Origin: Chloroflexota bacterium
Lineage (GTDB): Bacteria; Chloroflexota; Dehalococcoidia; Tepidiformales; Tepidiformaceae
Direction of reading: 5' to 3'
Length of the DNA stretch: 64,000 bases
NCBI GenBank assembly: GCA_016234445.1
Contig: JACRBT010000007.1
Span: 61,404-125,403, forward strand
This document shows positions 41,335 to 50,062 of this stretch, one piece after another. Both the position numbers and the translations under genes were made by a program. The number at the start of each line of letters is the position of its first letter. The first letter of the stretch is position 1. The notes under the pieces were generated by a model. The model had not been told where the DNA came from and ran no database searches. It was given only the letters and a program-made list of their open reading frames with translations.

Positions 41335-42677
41335 CAGCGGCGACCGCGACTCTCCCCCGCGTCGTGATCGTTGGCCGCCCCAACGTCGGCAAGTCGTCGC
41401 TCTTCAACCGCGTCCTCGGCGAACGCCGCGCCATTGTCGAGGACGAACCCGGCACCACCCGTGACCGCGTCGAAGCCGACGTCGAGTGGCTCGATCGCCG
41501 CTTCCGCCTGATCGACACGGGCGGCTACGAAACCAGCGACGAGAACGTCTACGGCCCCCTCATCGTCGAGCAGGTTCGGCGTGCCATGGAATCCGCGGCC
41601 GTCGTCCTCTTCTGCGTCGACGCCCGCGACGGCCTCACCGCCAGCGACTTCGACATGGCCGACGTCGTCCGCCGCGCCGCCCGGCCTACGATCATCGTCG
41701 CCACCAAGGCCGACAACGACCGCCGCGAGACCGAAGGCATTGCCGAAGCCTCCACCCTCGGATTCGGCGAAGCCCTCCCCGTCAGCGCCCTCCACGACAT
41801 CAACGTCGGCCTCATGCTCGACGAGGTGGTCGCGCTCCTCCCCGAAGCGCCGCCGCTGGTCGAATCGGACCGCGTCCGGATCGCCATCATCGGCCGCCCC
41901 AACGTGGGCAAGTCCATGCTCGTCAACGCCATCCTCGGCGAACCCCGTGTCATCGTCAGCGAAGTCGCCGGCACCACCCGCGACGCGGTCGACAGCGAGG
42001 TCGACACCCCGGAAGGCAAGTTCACCCTCATCGACACCGCCGGGATTCGCCGCCCGGGCCGCCTCGGCATCGGCGTCGAACGCCACTCGGTGATGCGCGC
42101 GACCCAGGCCGTCGAGCGCTGCGACGTCGCCGTCATCGTCGTCGACGGCACCGAGGGCGTAACCGCCCAGGACACGCACATCGCCGGCCTCGCCATGGAG
42201 ATGCACAAGGGCCTGATCATCGCGGTCAACAAGACCGACCTCTGGGACGACCCGGAAGGCCGCAAGGACTGGGCCGAGCGCCAGATGAAGAGCCGGATGC
42301 AGTTCGTCCCCTGGGCGCTCGTCACGTTCATCTCGGCCCTCGAACGCAAGGGCCTCTCCCGCGTGCTCGAACTCGCCGTCACCGTCCGCGACGCCCGCCG
42401 CCGGCGCGTGCCCACGCCCGAACTCAACTCGCTCCTCAAGAAGGCCGTCCAGAAGCACATTCCGCCCCTCGTCAAGAACAAGCGCTTCAAGCTCTACTAC
42501 GCTACCCAGCCGACGGTGGAGCCGCCGACCTTCATCCTCTTCGTCAACGACCCGGCCATCGTCCACTTCAGCTACAAGCGCTACCTCGAACGCACCATCC
42601 GCGAGGCCTACGACTTCGACGGGACGGCCATCAGGCTGGTGTTCAGGGCCCGCACCGAGGATGATGCCCGCAACTGA
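41331..42677 (+). CDS. der: Ribosome-associated GTPase Der
   Basis: 448 residues with two tandem G domains: GRPNVGKSSLFNRV at about 14 and GRPNVGKSMLVNAI at about 188, each followed by GTTRD. A KH-like C-terminal domain follows. Der functions in 50S subunit assembly. Its ATG overlaps the YbbR stop (ATGA) and its stop overlaps plsY. Confidence 0.97.
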   Translation: MTAATATLPRVVIVGRPNVGKSSLFNRVLGERRAIVEDEPGTTRDRVEADVEWLDRRFRLIDTGGYETSDENVYGPLIVEQVRRAMESAAVVLFCVDARDGLTASDFDMADVVRRAARPTIIVATKADNDRRETEGIAEASTLGFGEALPVSALHDINVGLMLDEVVALLPEAPPLVESDRVRIAIIGRPNVGKSMLVNAILGEPRVIVSEVAGTTRDAVDSEVDTPEGKFTLIDTAGIRRPGRLGIGVERHSVMRATQAVERCDVAVIVVDGTEGVTAQDTHIAGLAMEMHKGLIIAVNKTDLWDDPEGRKDWAERQMKSRMQFVPWALVTFISALERKGLSRVLELAVTVRDARRRRVPTPELNSLLKKAVQKHIPPLVKNKRFKLYYATQPTVEPPTFILFVNDPAIVHFSYKRYLERTIREAYDFDGTAIRLVFRARTEDDARN

Positions 42678-43297
42678 TGGATTACGCCCTTAACGCCCTT
42701 CTCGGCTACCTCCTCGGCTCCGTCCCCTTCGGGCTCGTCGTTGGCTTCATCTGGCTTCGGCGCGACATCCGGGATTCGGGCAGCGGCAAGACCGGCACCA
42801 CCAACGTCCTCCGCACCGCCGGCAAGACAGCCGCGGCCCTCGTCCTCCTCTGCGACGTCGCGAAGGGTGTTGCCCCCGCCCTCGTCGGCCGGTTCGTCTT
42901 CGACGACGACAACGTCGCCGCCACCGGGGCCGCGATGGCGATCGTCGGCCACGTTTTTCCCGTCTTCGCTGGCTTCCGCGGCGGGCGGGGCGTGGCGACC
43001 GCGTTCGGCGGGATCCTCGGCCTCACTCCGCTGCTCGCGCTCGCGTTCCCCGTTGTCGGGTTCGCCCTGATCGTCCCAACCCGCATCGTCTCGGTCATGT
43101 CCGTGGTCGGCACCCCGATCGCCGTTGCGATCCTCGTCGCGGCCGCGGCCATGGGCGAATCCCCCTGGGCATTCGCCTTCTATGGCCTCGCCGCCCTCGC
43201 CGTCATCGAATACATGCACATCCCCAACATCCGCCGCCTGCTCGCCGGCACCGAACCGCGCCTCGGCAAGGGCGGCGACCGGCCCGCGACCGGCTAG
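42677..43297 (+). CDS. plsY: Acyl-phosphate glycerol-3-phosphate acyltransferase
   Basis: 206 residues with five or so membrane segments. GSVPFGLVVGF, SGKTGTTNVLRT and GHVFPVFAGFRGGRGVAT are the three conserved PlsY motifs. It makes lysophosphatidate from glycerol-3-phosphate. The next gene, gpsA, supplies that substrate. ATG overlaps the der stop by one base. Confidence 0.95.
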   Translation: MDYALNALLGYLLGSVPFGLVVGFIWLRRDIRDSGSGKTGTTNVLRTAGKTAAALVLLCDVAKGVAPALVGRFVFDDDNVAATGAAMAIVGHVFPVFAGFRGGRGVATAFGGILGLTPLLALAFPVVGFALIVPTRIVSVMSVVGTPIAVAILVAAAAMGESPWAFAFYGLAALAVIEYMHIPNIRRLLAGTEPRLGKGGDRPATG

Positions 43298-43304
43298 GCC
43301 TGCG

Positions 43305-44300
43305 ATGGGCGCCTACGCCGTCCTCGGCGCCACCTCCTGGGGCCTCACCCTTGCCCGGCTCCTCGTCGCCAACGGCCACGCCGTCACGGTCCTCGTGCGC
43401 AACGAAGCCGAGCAGGCCGACGTCGCTGCCCGTCGGGGGATCGCCCGCCTCCCCGAGGTCGTCCTTCCCCCGTCCGTGACGATCTCGGTGGCGGTAACGG
43501 CCTCGGCCGCGTTCGATGGCCTCGTGGTGGCCGTCCCGGCGCAGTCAGTGCGGGCAAACGCTGCCGCGGTCGCGGCCTTGCGCACCGTCCCCGTGCTCTC
43601 GGCGGCAAAGGGCATCGAGCGTGCCACCGGCGCCCTGATGAGCGACGTGTTCATCGACGCCGGCTGGGACCCGGCCCTGGTCTCGGTCATCTCCGGGCCT
43701 AACCTTGCCCACGAAGTGGCGCGGGGACTGCCCGCGGCGGCCGTGGTCGCCTGCTCGGATGAAGCTCGCGCCACCGCCTGGCAGACCGCCCTCTCCGGCG
43801 GCGCCTTCCGCGTCTACCGTTCCGACGACGTCGCTGGCGTCGAAGTCGGCGGCGCCTTGAAGAACATCATCGCCATCGCCGCCGGGGCCGCGGTGGGAAT
43901 GAACTTCGGCTCCAACGCGGTCGCCACGATCATGACCCGCGGCCTGGCCGAGATCACGCGCCTTGGGGTCGCACTGGGCGCCGAGCCGCTCACCTTTCAG
44001 GGACTGGCAGGCGTGGGGGACCTCGCGGCCACCTGCTTCTCCCCGCTCAGCCGGAACCGCCGCTACGGCGAACTCCTTGCCGCTGGTCGCACGGCCGCCC
44101 AGGCGGCGACCGAGATCGGCGAGGCCGTCGAAGGCGCATTCACCGCCCCCGTCGCGCTCGCCCTCGGCGTCCAGCACGGGGTTGAGCTCCCAATCTCCGA
44201 ACAGGTCGTCGCCGTCGTCGACGGCCGCGCGACCGTCCCCGAAGCGATGGCCCACCTGCTCAGCCGCGCCCTTCGCCCGGAGGCCAGCTCCGGGGAATAG
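43305..44300 (+). CDS. gpsA: Glycerol-3-phosphate dehydrogenase (NAD(P)+)
   Basis: 331 residues. VLGATSWGLTLARLLVANGH is the nucleotide-binding motif; SAAKGIE, SGPNLAHEVARGLP and VGGALKNIIAIAAG (with the catalytic Lys) are the standard GpsA signatures. It makes glycerol-3-phosphate for PlsY and ends the dacA-cdaR-der-plsY-gpsA operon. Confidence 0.95.
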   Translation: MGAYAVLGATSWGLTLARLLVANGHAVTVLVRNEAEQADVAARRGIARLPEVVLPPSVTISVAVTASAAFDGLVVAVPAQSVRANAAAVAALRTVPVLSAAKGIERATGALMSDVFIDAGWDPALVSVISGPNLAHEVARGLPAAAVVACSDEARATAWQTALSGGAFRVYRSDDVAGVEVGGALKNIIAIAAGAAVGMNFGSNAVATIMTRGLAEITRLGVALGAEPLTFQGLAGVGDLAATCFSPLSRNRRYGELLAAGRTAAQAATEIGEAVEGAFTAPVALALGVQHGVELPISEQVVAVVDGRATVPEAMAHLLSRALRPEASSGE

Positions 44301-44305
44301 GGTGC

Positions 44306-44311
44306 TAGACT
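44306..44311 (+). promoter_or_regulatory. -10 box for a leaderless HEAT-repeat transcript
   Basis: TAGACT, six bases, then the GTG at 44318, in the 17-base gap after gpsA. Confidence 0.5.
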
Positions 44312-44317
44312 GGGTTT

Positions 44318-45271
44318 GTGCCCGAATCCGCCATCCTGGCCCCCGTTCTCGATAGCCTCCGTGCCGGCGATCAGCTGCCCCCTGGCCGCCTCGGCGCTCT
44401 CTCTTCCCTCACGCGCTCCGAAGCCGACGCCGTCCGCGCCGCCTGGCCTGCCATCCCGGTCGCTTCTCGCGAAGCTCTCCTCGTCGCCGCAGCCGGCCTC
44501 AGCCACGAGCAGGTGGACCTCGACTTCACCGAGCTCGCGTCGGTCGCCCTCGATGACCCCGTGCCCTCGGTCCGTCTCCTCGGGATCGACGCACTCTGGG
44601 AAGCCACCGACCGCCGCACCGCTACGAAGCTCACCGCCCTCGTCCTGCGCGACCGCGAGGACGACGTGCGCGCCGCGGCCGCCGCGGCCCTCGGCCAGTT
44701 TGTCCTCCTCCGTGAATACGAAGAGTTCAACGCCGCCCAGGGAGATGAGATCGTCGATGCCCTTCGTGCCGTGGCAGAGGACGCCACTGCGCCTGCTGAA
44801 CTCCGTGCCCGCGCCGTCGAGTCCCTGGGCGCGCGCTCGCTGCCCTGGGTCGAGGAACTGATCTCAGACGCCTATTACGACGACAACCGGGCGCTCCGCC
44901 TGGCTGCCGTCGTCGCCATGGGCGCCACCGCGAGCGAAAACTGGCTCGAGTTCCTCTACGACCAGCTCCAGTCCGAGGACCCGGCCTTCCGCTGCGAAGC
45001 CGCCCTCGCCTGCGGCACTATCGCCTCCGAAGACGCGACCGAGTATCTCGTCCCCCTGCTCGACGACGACGACCCGGATGTGGTCGTCGCCACGATCATG
45101 GCCCTCGGCGAGGTCTCCGGCCCCGATGCCCTCCGCGCGCTCCGCGAGTTCGCGATCCGCGCCGCGCCCGAGTTCGAAGACGACGTCGCCACCGCCATAG
45201 AAGAGGCCACGTTCGCGATGGAGGGCCGCCGAAGCGACGACGACGACGCCTGGGACGACGAGGACGAGTGA
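44318..45271 (+). CDS. HEAT-repeat protein
   Basis: 317 residues of repeated helical pairs such as DPVPSVRLLGIDALWE, EDDVRAAAAAALGQFV, NRALRLAAVVAMG, DPAFRCEAALACGTI and DPDVVVATIMALGEV, the HEAT/PBS-lyase pattern. The C-terminus is an acidic DDDDAWDDEDE tail. Proteins of this type are adaptors; the partner is unknown. The stop overlaps the Nudix gene start by one base. The TANNNT box six bases upstream decides the GTG start. Confidence 0.82.
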   Translation: MPESAILAPVLDSLRAGDQLPPGRLGALSSLTRSEADAVRAAWPAIPVASREALLVAAAGLSHEQVDLDFTELASVALDDPVPSVRLLGIDALWEATDRRTATKLTALVLRDREDDVRAAAAAALGQFVLLREYEEFNAAQGDEIVDALRAVAEDATAPAELRARAVESLGARSLPWVEELISDAYYDDNRALRLAAVVAMGATASENWLEFLYDQLQSEDPAFRCEAALACGTIASEDATEYLVPLLDDDDPDVVVATIMALGEVSGPDALRALREFAIRAAPEFEDDVATAIEEATFAMEGRRSDDDDAWDDEDE

Positions 45272-45711
45272 TGAGCGCCGCCATGCCGGTCAAGGACGCG
45301 GTTTCGGCCGGGGGCGTGGTCTGGCGCCGGGACCCCCGGGGAGACGTCGAAGTCGTCCTCTGTGGCCGGACGGCCGCCAAACTCTGGGGATTGCCCAAGG
45401 GCACCCCGGACACCGGAGAAACCCTCGAAGCAACCGCCCTCCGTGAAGTCCAGGAAGAGACCGGGCTCCTCGTCGAATTGGGGCCCCCGCTCGGCACGAT
45501 TGACTACTGGTTTGTCGCCGCCGGGGCGCGCTACCACAAGGTCGTGCACCACTGGCTGATGTCGCCCACCGGCGGCGACGTTGCTCTCCACGACCACGAG
45601 TTCGACGACGTCCGCTGGTTCCCCATCCGCGACGCCCGCCGCGCCCTCACCTACGACAACGAACGCGACATCCTCGCGCGCGCCGAACCGATCCTCCGGG
45701 CCGCCCCATGA
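45271..45711 (+). CDS. Nudix hydrolase
   Basis: 146 residues. The Nudix box is GTPDTGETLEATALREVQEE followed by TGLL, matching GX5EX7REUXEEXGU. It hydrolyses a nucleoside diphosphate linked to some group. An alternative GTG lies one codon upstream. It overlaps both neighbours by one to four bases. Confidence 0.9.
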   Translation: MSAAMPVKDAVSAGGVVWRRDPRGDVEVVLCGRTAAKLWGLPKGTPDTGETLEATALREVQEETGLLVELGPPLGTIDYWFVAAGARYHKVVHHWLMSPTGGDVALHDHEFDDVRWFPIRDARRALTYDNERDILARAEPILRAAP

Positions 45712-46346
45712 CCGCGCCTTCTTCACTCCGCCACCTTGCCGTCGCAACCGGGCGGAGCGTCGTCATCCGCCGCAAACACCCCTCCGACGCGCTCGACGAC
45801 TACCAGTGGCGCCGCGACCCGGAACTCGCCCGCTTCGACAGCCGCGAGCCGCTCACCCTCTCCTTCTCCGACTTTTACGAACGCTTCGAACGGGACCGCC
45901 TCTACGAAGACCCCGCCCGCGGGTCCTTCTCCATCGACTCCCCCGAAGGCGAACACATCGGCAACGTCATGTACTACAACGCCGACGAGGCTCGTGAGAC
46001 AGCCGAGTTCGGGATCTCCCTCGGCCGGGAAGCGCTCCGCGGCGCGGGACTCGGCACGGATGCCACCGTCGCCTTCCTCCGCTACCTCTGGCAGAACCTC
46101 CCATTCCGGCGCATCTACCTGCACACCCTCGACTGGAACCACCGTGCCGAGCGCTGCTTCCTCCGGGCCGGCTTCGAACCGGCCGCCCGCGTCTTTCGCC
46201 AGGATCAGTGGTTCATCCGCATGGAGGCCCGCCGCGAATGGTGGCTGATGTGGGACGCCGAAGGCCGCTTCGACGCATCCCCGCCGGCAAACGCCCGGCC
46301 GCTCCCACCGGTGGTCCCGGCCGAGCCCCGGACCGACCCTCGCTGA
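45708..46346 (+). CDS. GNAT-family N-acetyltransferase
   Basis: 212 residues. EFGISLGREALRGAGLGTDA is the acetyl-CoA-binding motif A region and WNHRAERCFLRAGFEPAARV the late motif, as in RimJ-like GNATs. It is the last gene of the HEAT-Nudix-GNAT unit. The acceptor is unknown. Confidence 0.85.
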   Translation: MTAPSSLRHLAVATGRSVVIRRKHPSDALDDYQWRRDPELARFDSREPLTLSFSDFYERFERDRLYEDPARGSFSIDSPEGEHIGNVMYYNADEARETAEFGISLGREALRGAGLGTDATVAFLRYLWQNLPFRRIYLHTLDWNHRAERCFLRAGFEPAARVFRQDQWFIRMEARREWWLMWDAEGRFDASPPANARPLPPVVPAEPRTDPR

Positions 46347-46560
46347 ACCCCGCCGCGAACCGGGTAGCCACTATTCCCCGGTGTCGTGGATTCCGCGTCC
46401 ACCGTCCGGAAACGCCCCGCACGGGGGCTCGTCACAGGATTTTCACCGCCTGATTCTGGTTCATGCACCATCTTGATCTGGGGGCAGACCCCAAACGGCC
46501 GACATTCAAACTGGGGAACGGTGCTCGACTCCTCCCCAGGGACGGCTGCAGGACGGTGGA

Positions 46561-47958
46561 ATGGAACAGGCATTTGGTCGGACGGTAGGCACGCTCGCCA
46601 TGGCACCCGGCTACCAGGAACCGCCGCAGGCGCCGCCGCCACCGCCCCAGGCGACGGTGCGCGCGCTGCCTGCCCTGCCGCCCGGGCCCGAACACCTTTC
46701 CGGGCTTGGTCTCCCCGATCGCTTCATCGAAGACCTTACCCTCAAGACGCTCCACCGCATGCCCATACCCACCCCGGGCGCGGTGGCCAACGCCATGCGC
46801 ATCTCCCCGGCCATCGCCCGCGACGCCCTCGACGAGCTCAAGCGTCAGCGCTTCGTCGAAACCACCTCCGCTTCTGGCCGCCTCGAATCCGAGTGGCAAT
46901 ACCGCCTGACGGAGCTCGGCCTCCAGGAAGCAAACGCCGCCCTCGAACGCAGCAAGTACGTCGGCCCCGTGCCCGTGCCTATCCAGGACTACTTCAGCGT
47001 CCTCGAAGGCGACACCGAAGTCGGCACCCCCGACCCCGTCCGCCTCGCCCGCGCCCTCCAGCAGCTTGTGCTCTCCCGCGACGTGGTGGCGAAGGTCTGC
47101 CTTGCGCTCACCAGTGGGCGCCCGGCCATGCTCTGGGGCGCCCCTGGCAACGGCAAGACCACCATCCTCGAACTCTGCAGCGAAGCCATCTTCGGCGTCA
47201 CCCTGATGCCGGTTGCCGTCTACGTCAGCGGCCACATCATCCGCCTGTACGACGAACTCGTTCACGTGGTCATCGAGAGCGAGAACCCGAACGAAACCGC
47301 GAACGCCGTCGACCGCCGCTGGCTCCGCATCCGCCGGCCCTTCGTCTTCGTCGGCGGCGAACTCCGCCATGAGGACCTCGACCTCGCCTACGACCCCGCC
47401 CTTGGCTACCACCAGGCACCGCCTCACGTGAAGGCCCACGGCGGCCTGCTCGCAATCGACGACTTTGGCCGCCAGCAGGTCTCTCCCCACGCCCTCCTCA
47501 ACCGCTGGATCGCCGCCCTCGAACGTGGCGAAGACACCATGGCGCTGGTCACCGGCGAGCGGATCACGTTCCCCTTCCGCTCGACCATCGTCTTCAGCAC
47601 GAACCTCGAACCGAAGACGATGCTCGAAGAGGCCCACCTTCGCCGCATTCCCTACAAGATCCGCATCCCCGAGCCCACGCCCGCCCAGATGGCCGAGATC
47701 TTTCGCCGCTTCGCCGAGGCAATGGGCGTCCATGCCACGCCCGAAAACACGGACATCGCCGTCCAGATGCTCCACCGCGCCTCAGGCGGCAACTTCCGCA
47801 GCTGCCACCCCAGGGACGTCCTTCAGCTCATCATCGAAGAGTCGCGCTTCGTCCGGCGCCCGGCCGTCCTCGAAGCTGCCGCCGCCCGCCGCGCCTGCGA
47901 GGTCTACTTCTCCGTCGACCCCGGGATGCCCGGCGACGCAGGCCACCCCGTCCGCTAG
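46561..47958 (+). CDS. Orphan AAA-type ATPase with winged-helix-like N-terminus
   Basis: 465 residues. After a Pro/Gln-rich start, residues about 62-130 read like a winged helix (GAVANAMRISPAIARDALDE, LKRQRFVETT). The ATPase core has Walker A GAPGNGKTT near 193 and Walker B LLAIDDFG near 298, then FSTNLEP and RRIPYKIRI. The architecture resembles ATP-binding proteins seen near pilus or secretion genes in Chloroflexota, but none lie here. It stands alone; the 214-base gap upstream has no clear promoter, and the ATG at 46561 is unsupported by a ribosome site. Confidence 0.72.
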   Translation: MEQAFGRTVGTLAMAPGYQEPPQAPPPPPQATVRALPALPPGPEHLSGLGLPDRFIEDLTLKTLHRMPIPTPGAVANAMRISPAIARDALDELKRQRFVETTSASGRLESEWQYRLTELGLQEANAALERSKYVGPVPVPIQDYFSVLEGDTEVGTPDPVRLARALQQLVLSRDVVAKVCLALTSGRPAMLWGAPGNGKTTILELCSEAIFGVTLMPVAVYVSGHIIRLYDELVHVVIESENPNETANAVDRRWLRIRRPFVFVGGELRHEDLDLAYDPALGYHQAPPHVKAHGGLLAIDDFGRQQVSPHALLNRWIAALERGEDTMALVTGERITFPFRSTIVFSTNLEPKTMLEEAHLRRIPYKIRIPEPTPAQMAEIFRRFAEAMGVHATPENTDIAVQMLHRASGGNFRSCHPRDVLQLIIEESRFVRRPAVLEAAAARRACEVYFSVDPGMPGDAGHPVR

Positions 47959-48005
47959 CATCTCGGACCGGCAGTCCTGGCTGCGAAATACGGGCCTGCA
48001 CGCTT

Positions 48006-48082
48006 TGCTCCCCCTCGGCCGCGAAGGCGGGAGCGCCTCCCCCTCGCCCACGAAGTGGGAGCAGGGGGCCGGGGGGTGAGGG
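48006..48082 (+). repeat. REP-like palindromic element 5 (partly duplicated)
   Basis: Two partial copies of CTCCCCCTCG...GAAG.GGGAGC in a row, then a full GGGGGGTGAGGG tail. It lies between the convergent stops of the AAA ATPase (47958) and purS (48083). Confidence 0.65.
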
Positions 48083-48382
48083 TTACGCCTCCACCAGCTC
48101 GAACGAATACGTCTCGATCACCGGGTTCGCCAGCAGCCGGCTGCACATCTGGTCCACCTGGGCCATCGCTGCGTTCTCGTTGCTGGCCTCCAGCGTCACC
48201 TGGAAGTAGCGCCCGGAGCGCACCCCACGGACACCGTCGAACCCGAGCGAAGCCAGCGCTCCCCCGATGGTGATCCCTTCCGGGTCGTTCACCGTCGGCT
48301 TCAGGCTCACGAACACGCGCGCCAGGAACGTCGTCGCCGTCGGCGGTCCTTCCTTCTTCACTTTCGCCTCTCTCTTGCTCAT
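48083..48382 (-). CDS. purS: FGAM synthetase subunit PurS
   Basis: 99 residues. FLARVFVSLKPTVNDPEG and RSGRYFQVTLEASNENAA match PurS, the small subunit that bridges PurL and PurQ. purL and purQ are not in the window. It is the last gene of the minus-strand purine operon and overlaps purC by four bases. Confidence 0.93.
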   Translation of the reverse strand: MSKREAKVKKEGPPTATTFLARVFVSLKPTVNDPEGITIGGALASLGFDGVRGVRSGRYFQVTLEASNENAAMAQVDQMCSRLLANPVIETYSFELVEA

Positions 48383-49269
48383 GCGGGCAACTTCTCCCCG
48401 GTCAGCATCTCGTAGACGGCCAGGTAGCGCTCCGTCGTCGCCGCCACCACGTCAGCCGGGATCGGCGGGGGCGGGAGGCCGTCCTTCCAGCCGCTGCCGG
48501 CCATCCAGTCCCGGATTGGCTGCTTGTCGAAGCTCTTCTGCGCCCCTCCCGGCCGGTACTCCGCCACCGGCCAGAAGCGGCTGCTGTCGGGCGTGAGCAC
48601 TTCGTCGATGACGATCACCTCGTCGTTCCAGACCCCGAATTCGAACTTCGTGTCGGCGATGATGATCCCGCGCTCCAGCGCCACCGCGTGGGCATAGTTG
48701 TACAGCGCCAGCGTCCGGATCTGCATGGCTGTGGCCGCATCCTCGCCGACGATCGCGGCGAGCTCTTCGAAGGAGATGTTCTCGTCGTGTCCCTCGTCCG
48801 CCTTCGTCGAGGGTGTGAAGATCGGCTCGGGCAGCCGATCGGATTCGCGCAGGCCGGCCGGCAAGGGGATGCCGCAGACCGCGCCCGTGCGCTGGTAGTC
48901 CTTCCAGCCGCTGCCGGAAAGGTATCCCCGGGCGATGCACTCCGCGTCCAGCCGCTTCGCCTTCCGCACGAGCATCGAGCGCCCGTAGTACTCCGGCCCA
49001 AGCGCGAACGGCACGAGCGACGCGTTCTCCGCGGTGATCAGCGCGACGAAATGGTTCGGCACCACTTCCTTGATGCGGTCGAACCACCACGCGGAAAGCC
49101 GGGTCAGGACCTCGCCCTTGCGCGGCACGCCCGATGGCAGCACCACGTCGAAGGCGGAGATGCGGTCCGTCGCCACGATCAGCAGGTGTTCGCCGAGGTC
49201 GTACGTGTCCCGCACCTTGCCCCGGTGGAACCGGTTCGGGAGATTCGTTTCAAGCAGTACGCCGGTCAT
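48379..49269 (-). CDS. purC: SAICAR synthetase
   Basis: 296 residues. GKVRDTYDLGEHLLIVATDR near the start and AGVL-free substrate segments such as GYLSGSGWKDYQRTGAVCGI and DTKFEFGVWNDEVIVIDEVL are typical of PurC. It condenses CAIR with aspartate. The start lies 20 bases inside the upstream membrane-protein gene. Confidence 0.96.
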   Translation of the reverse strand: MTGVLLETNLPNRFHRGKVRDTYDLGEHLLIVATDRISAFDVVLPSGVPRKGEVLTRLSAWWFDRIKEVVPNHFVALITAENASLVPFALGPEYYGRSMLVRKAKRLDAECIARGYLSGSGWKDYQRTGAVCGIPLPAGLRESDRLPEPIFTPSTKADEGHDENISFEELAAIVGEDAATAMQIRTLALYNYAHAVALERGIIIADTKFEFGVWNDEVIVIDEVLTPDSSRFWPVAEYRPGGAQKSFDKQPIRDWMAGSGWKDGLPPPPIPADVVAATTERYLAVYEMLTGEKLPA

Positions 49270-50062
49270 CGCCTGGCCCCCTTGCCTTGAGATAGAACAA
49301 CGTTGTCGCCGCGGTGAACAGCGACAGGAACGGGATGAGGACGACGCCCTGGAGCACCGTCAGCACCGCCGTCACCGCGATGTTGCCTCCCCGGCTCCCG
49401 GCGTCGACCAGGGCCAGCGAGGAGAGCAGGATAAGCGGTCCCACCAGCACCGCGACGAACAGCGCCAGCAGGCAGATGAACCGCAGCAGATTCCCGCGCA
49501 TGACCCGCCAGCTCGTCCGCATCGCCGCCGTTGGGGATACACCGTCAATCACAAACGCCTCGAAGGACAACCCAAACCGCAACGCGAAGTAGAGGGCGAT
49601 GGGGAACAGGAAGATCGACAGCACCGGCGCCACCACGAGCCCGTAGAGAATGGCCACCACGAGCAGGCCCCCCATGCGCGTGAACGCCGGGTCCAGGGCG
49701 TTGACCAACCGGATCCGTTCACCCTTCACGGCCCGGGAGACGCTGAAAATGGTGGCCGCCCGCGCGACCTGGCCGAAAAGCGCCTCGAACGCAGTCAGCA
49801 CCAGGTAGGCGAACAGCGGCCCGCTCGCGCCGTCGCCGAAAAGGTCGCCCGGGGCCTTCACGGCTTCGTCGCGGAAGACGGTCAGGTAGAGGACCGCCGT
49901 CGCCCCGGCGGAGATGATTGTCACCGGGACCTGGATCGCCGCCATCGGGAAAATCACTTCGCGCGGGTAGTCCATCAACAGCCGCCAGGCCGCGCGAAAG
50001 GTCTCTCGCACGCCGATGCGGGGGCGAGCAGGCGGCTGCGGTGCGGCCGCCTCCGGGCTCAC
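49250..50062 (-). CDS. Polytopic membrane protein inside the purine operon
   Basis: 270 residues with about six hydrophobic segments and an amphipathic start (FRAAWRLLMDYPREVIFPMA). The arrangement resembles the glycerophosphoryl-diester-phosphodiesterase membrane domain (DUF-like YciC family), function unknown. It overlaps purB (GTGA) upstream and purC downstream, so it is coexpressed with purine synthesis; a transport or unrelated role is equally possible. Confidence 0.65.
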   Translation of the reverse strand: MSPEAAAPQPPARPRIGVRETFRAAWRLLMDYPREVIFPMAAIQVPVTIISAGATAVLYLTVFRDEAVKAPGDLFGDGASGPLFAYLVLTAFEALFGQVARAATIFSVSRAVKGERIRLVNALDPAFTRMGGLLVVAILYGLVVAPVLSIFLFPIALYFALRFGLSFEAFVIDGVSPTAAMRTSWRVMRGNLLRFICLLALFVAVLVGPLILLSSLALVDAGSRGGNIAVTAVLTVLQGVVLIPFLSLFTAATTLFYLKARGPGDDRRTA

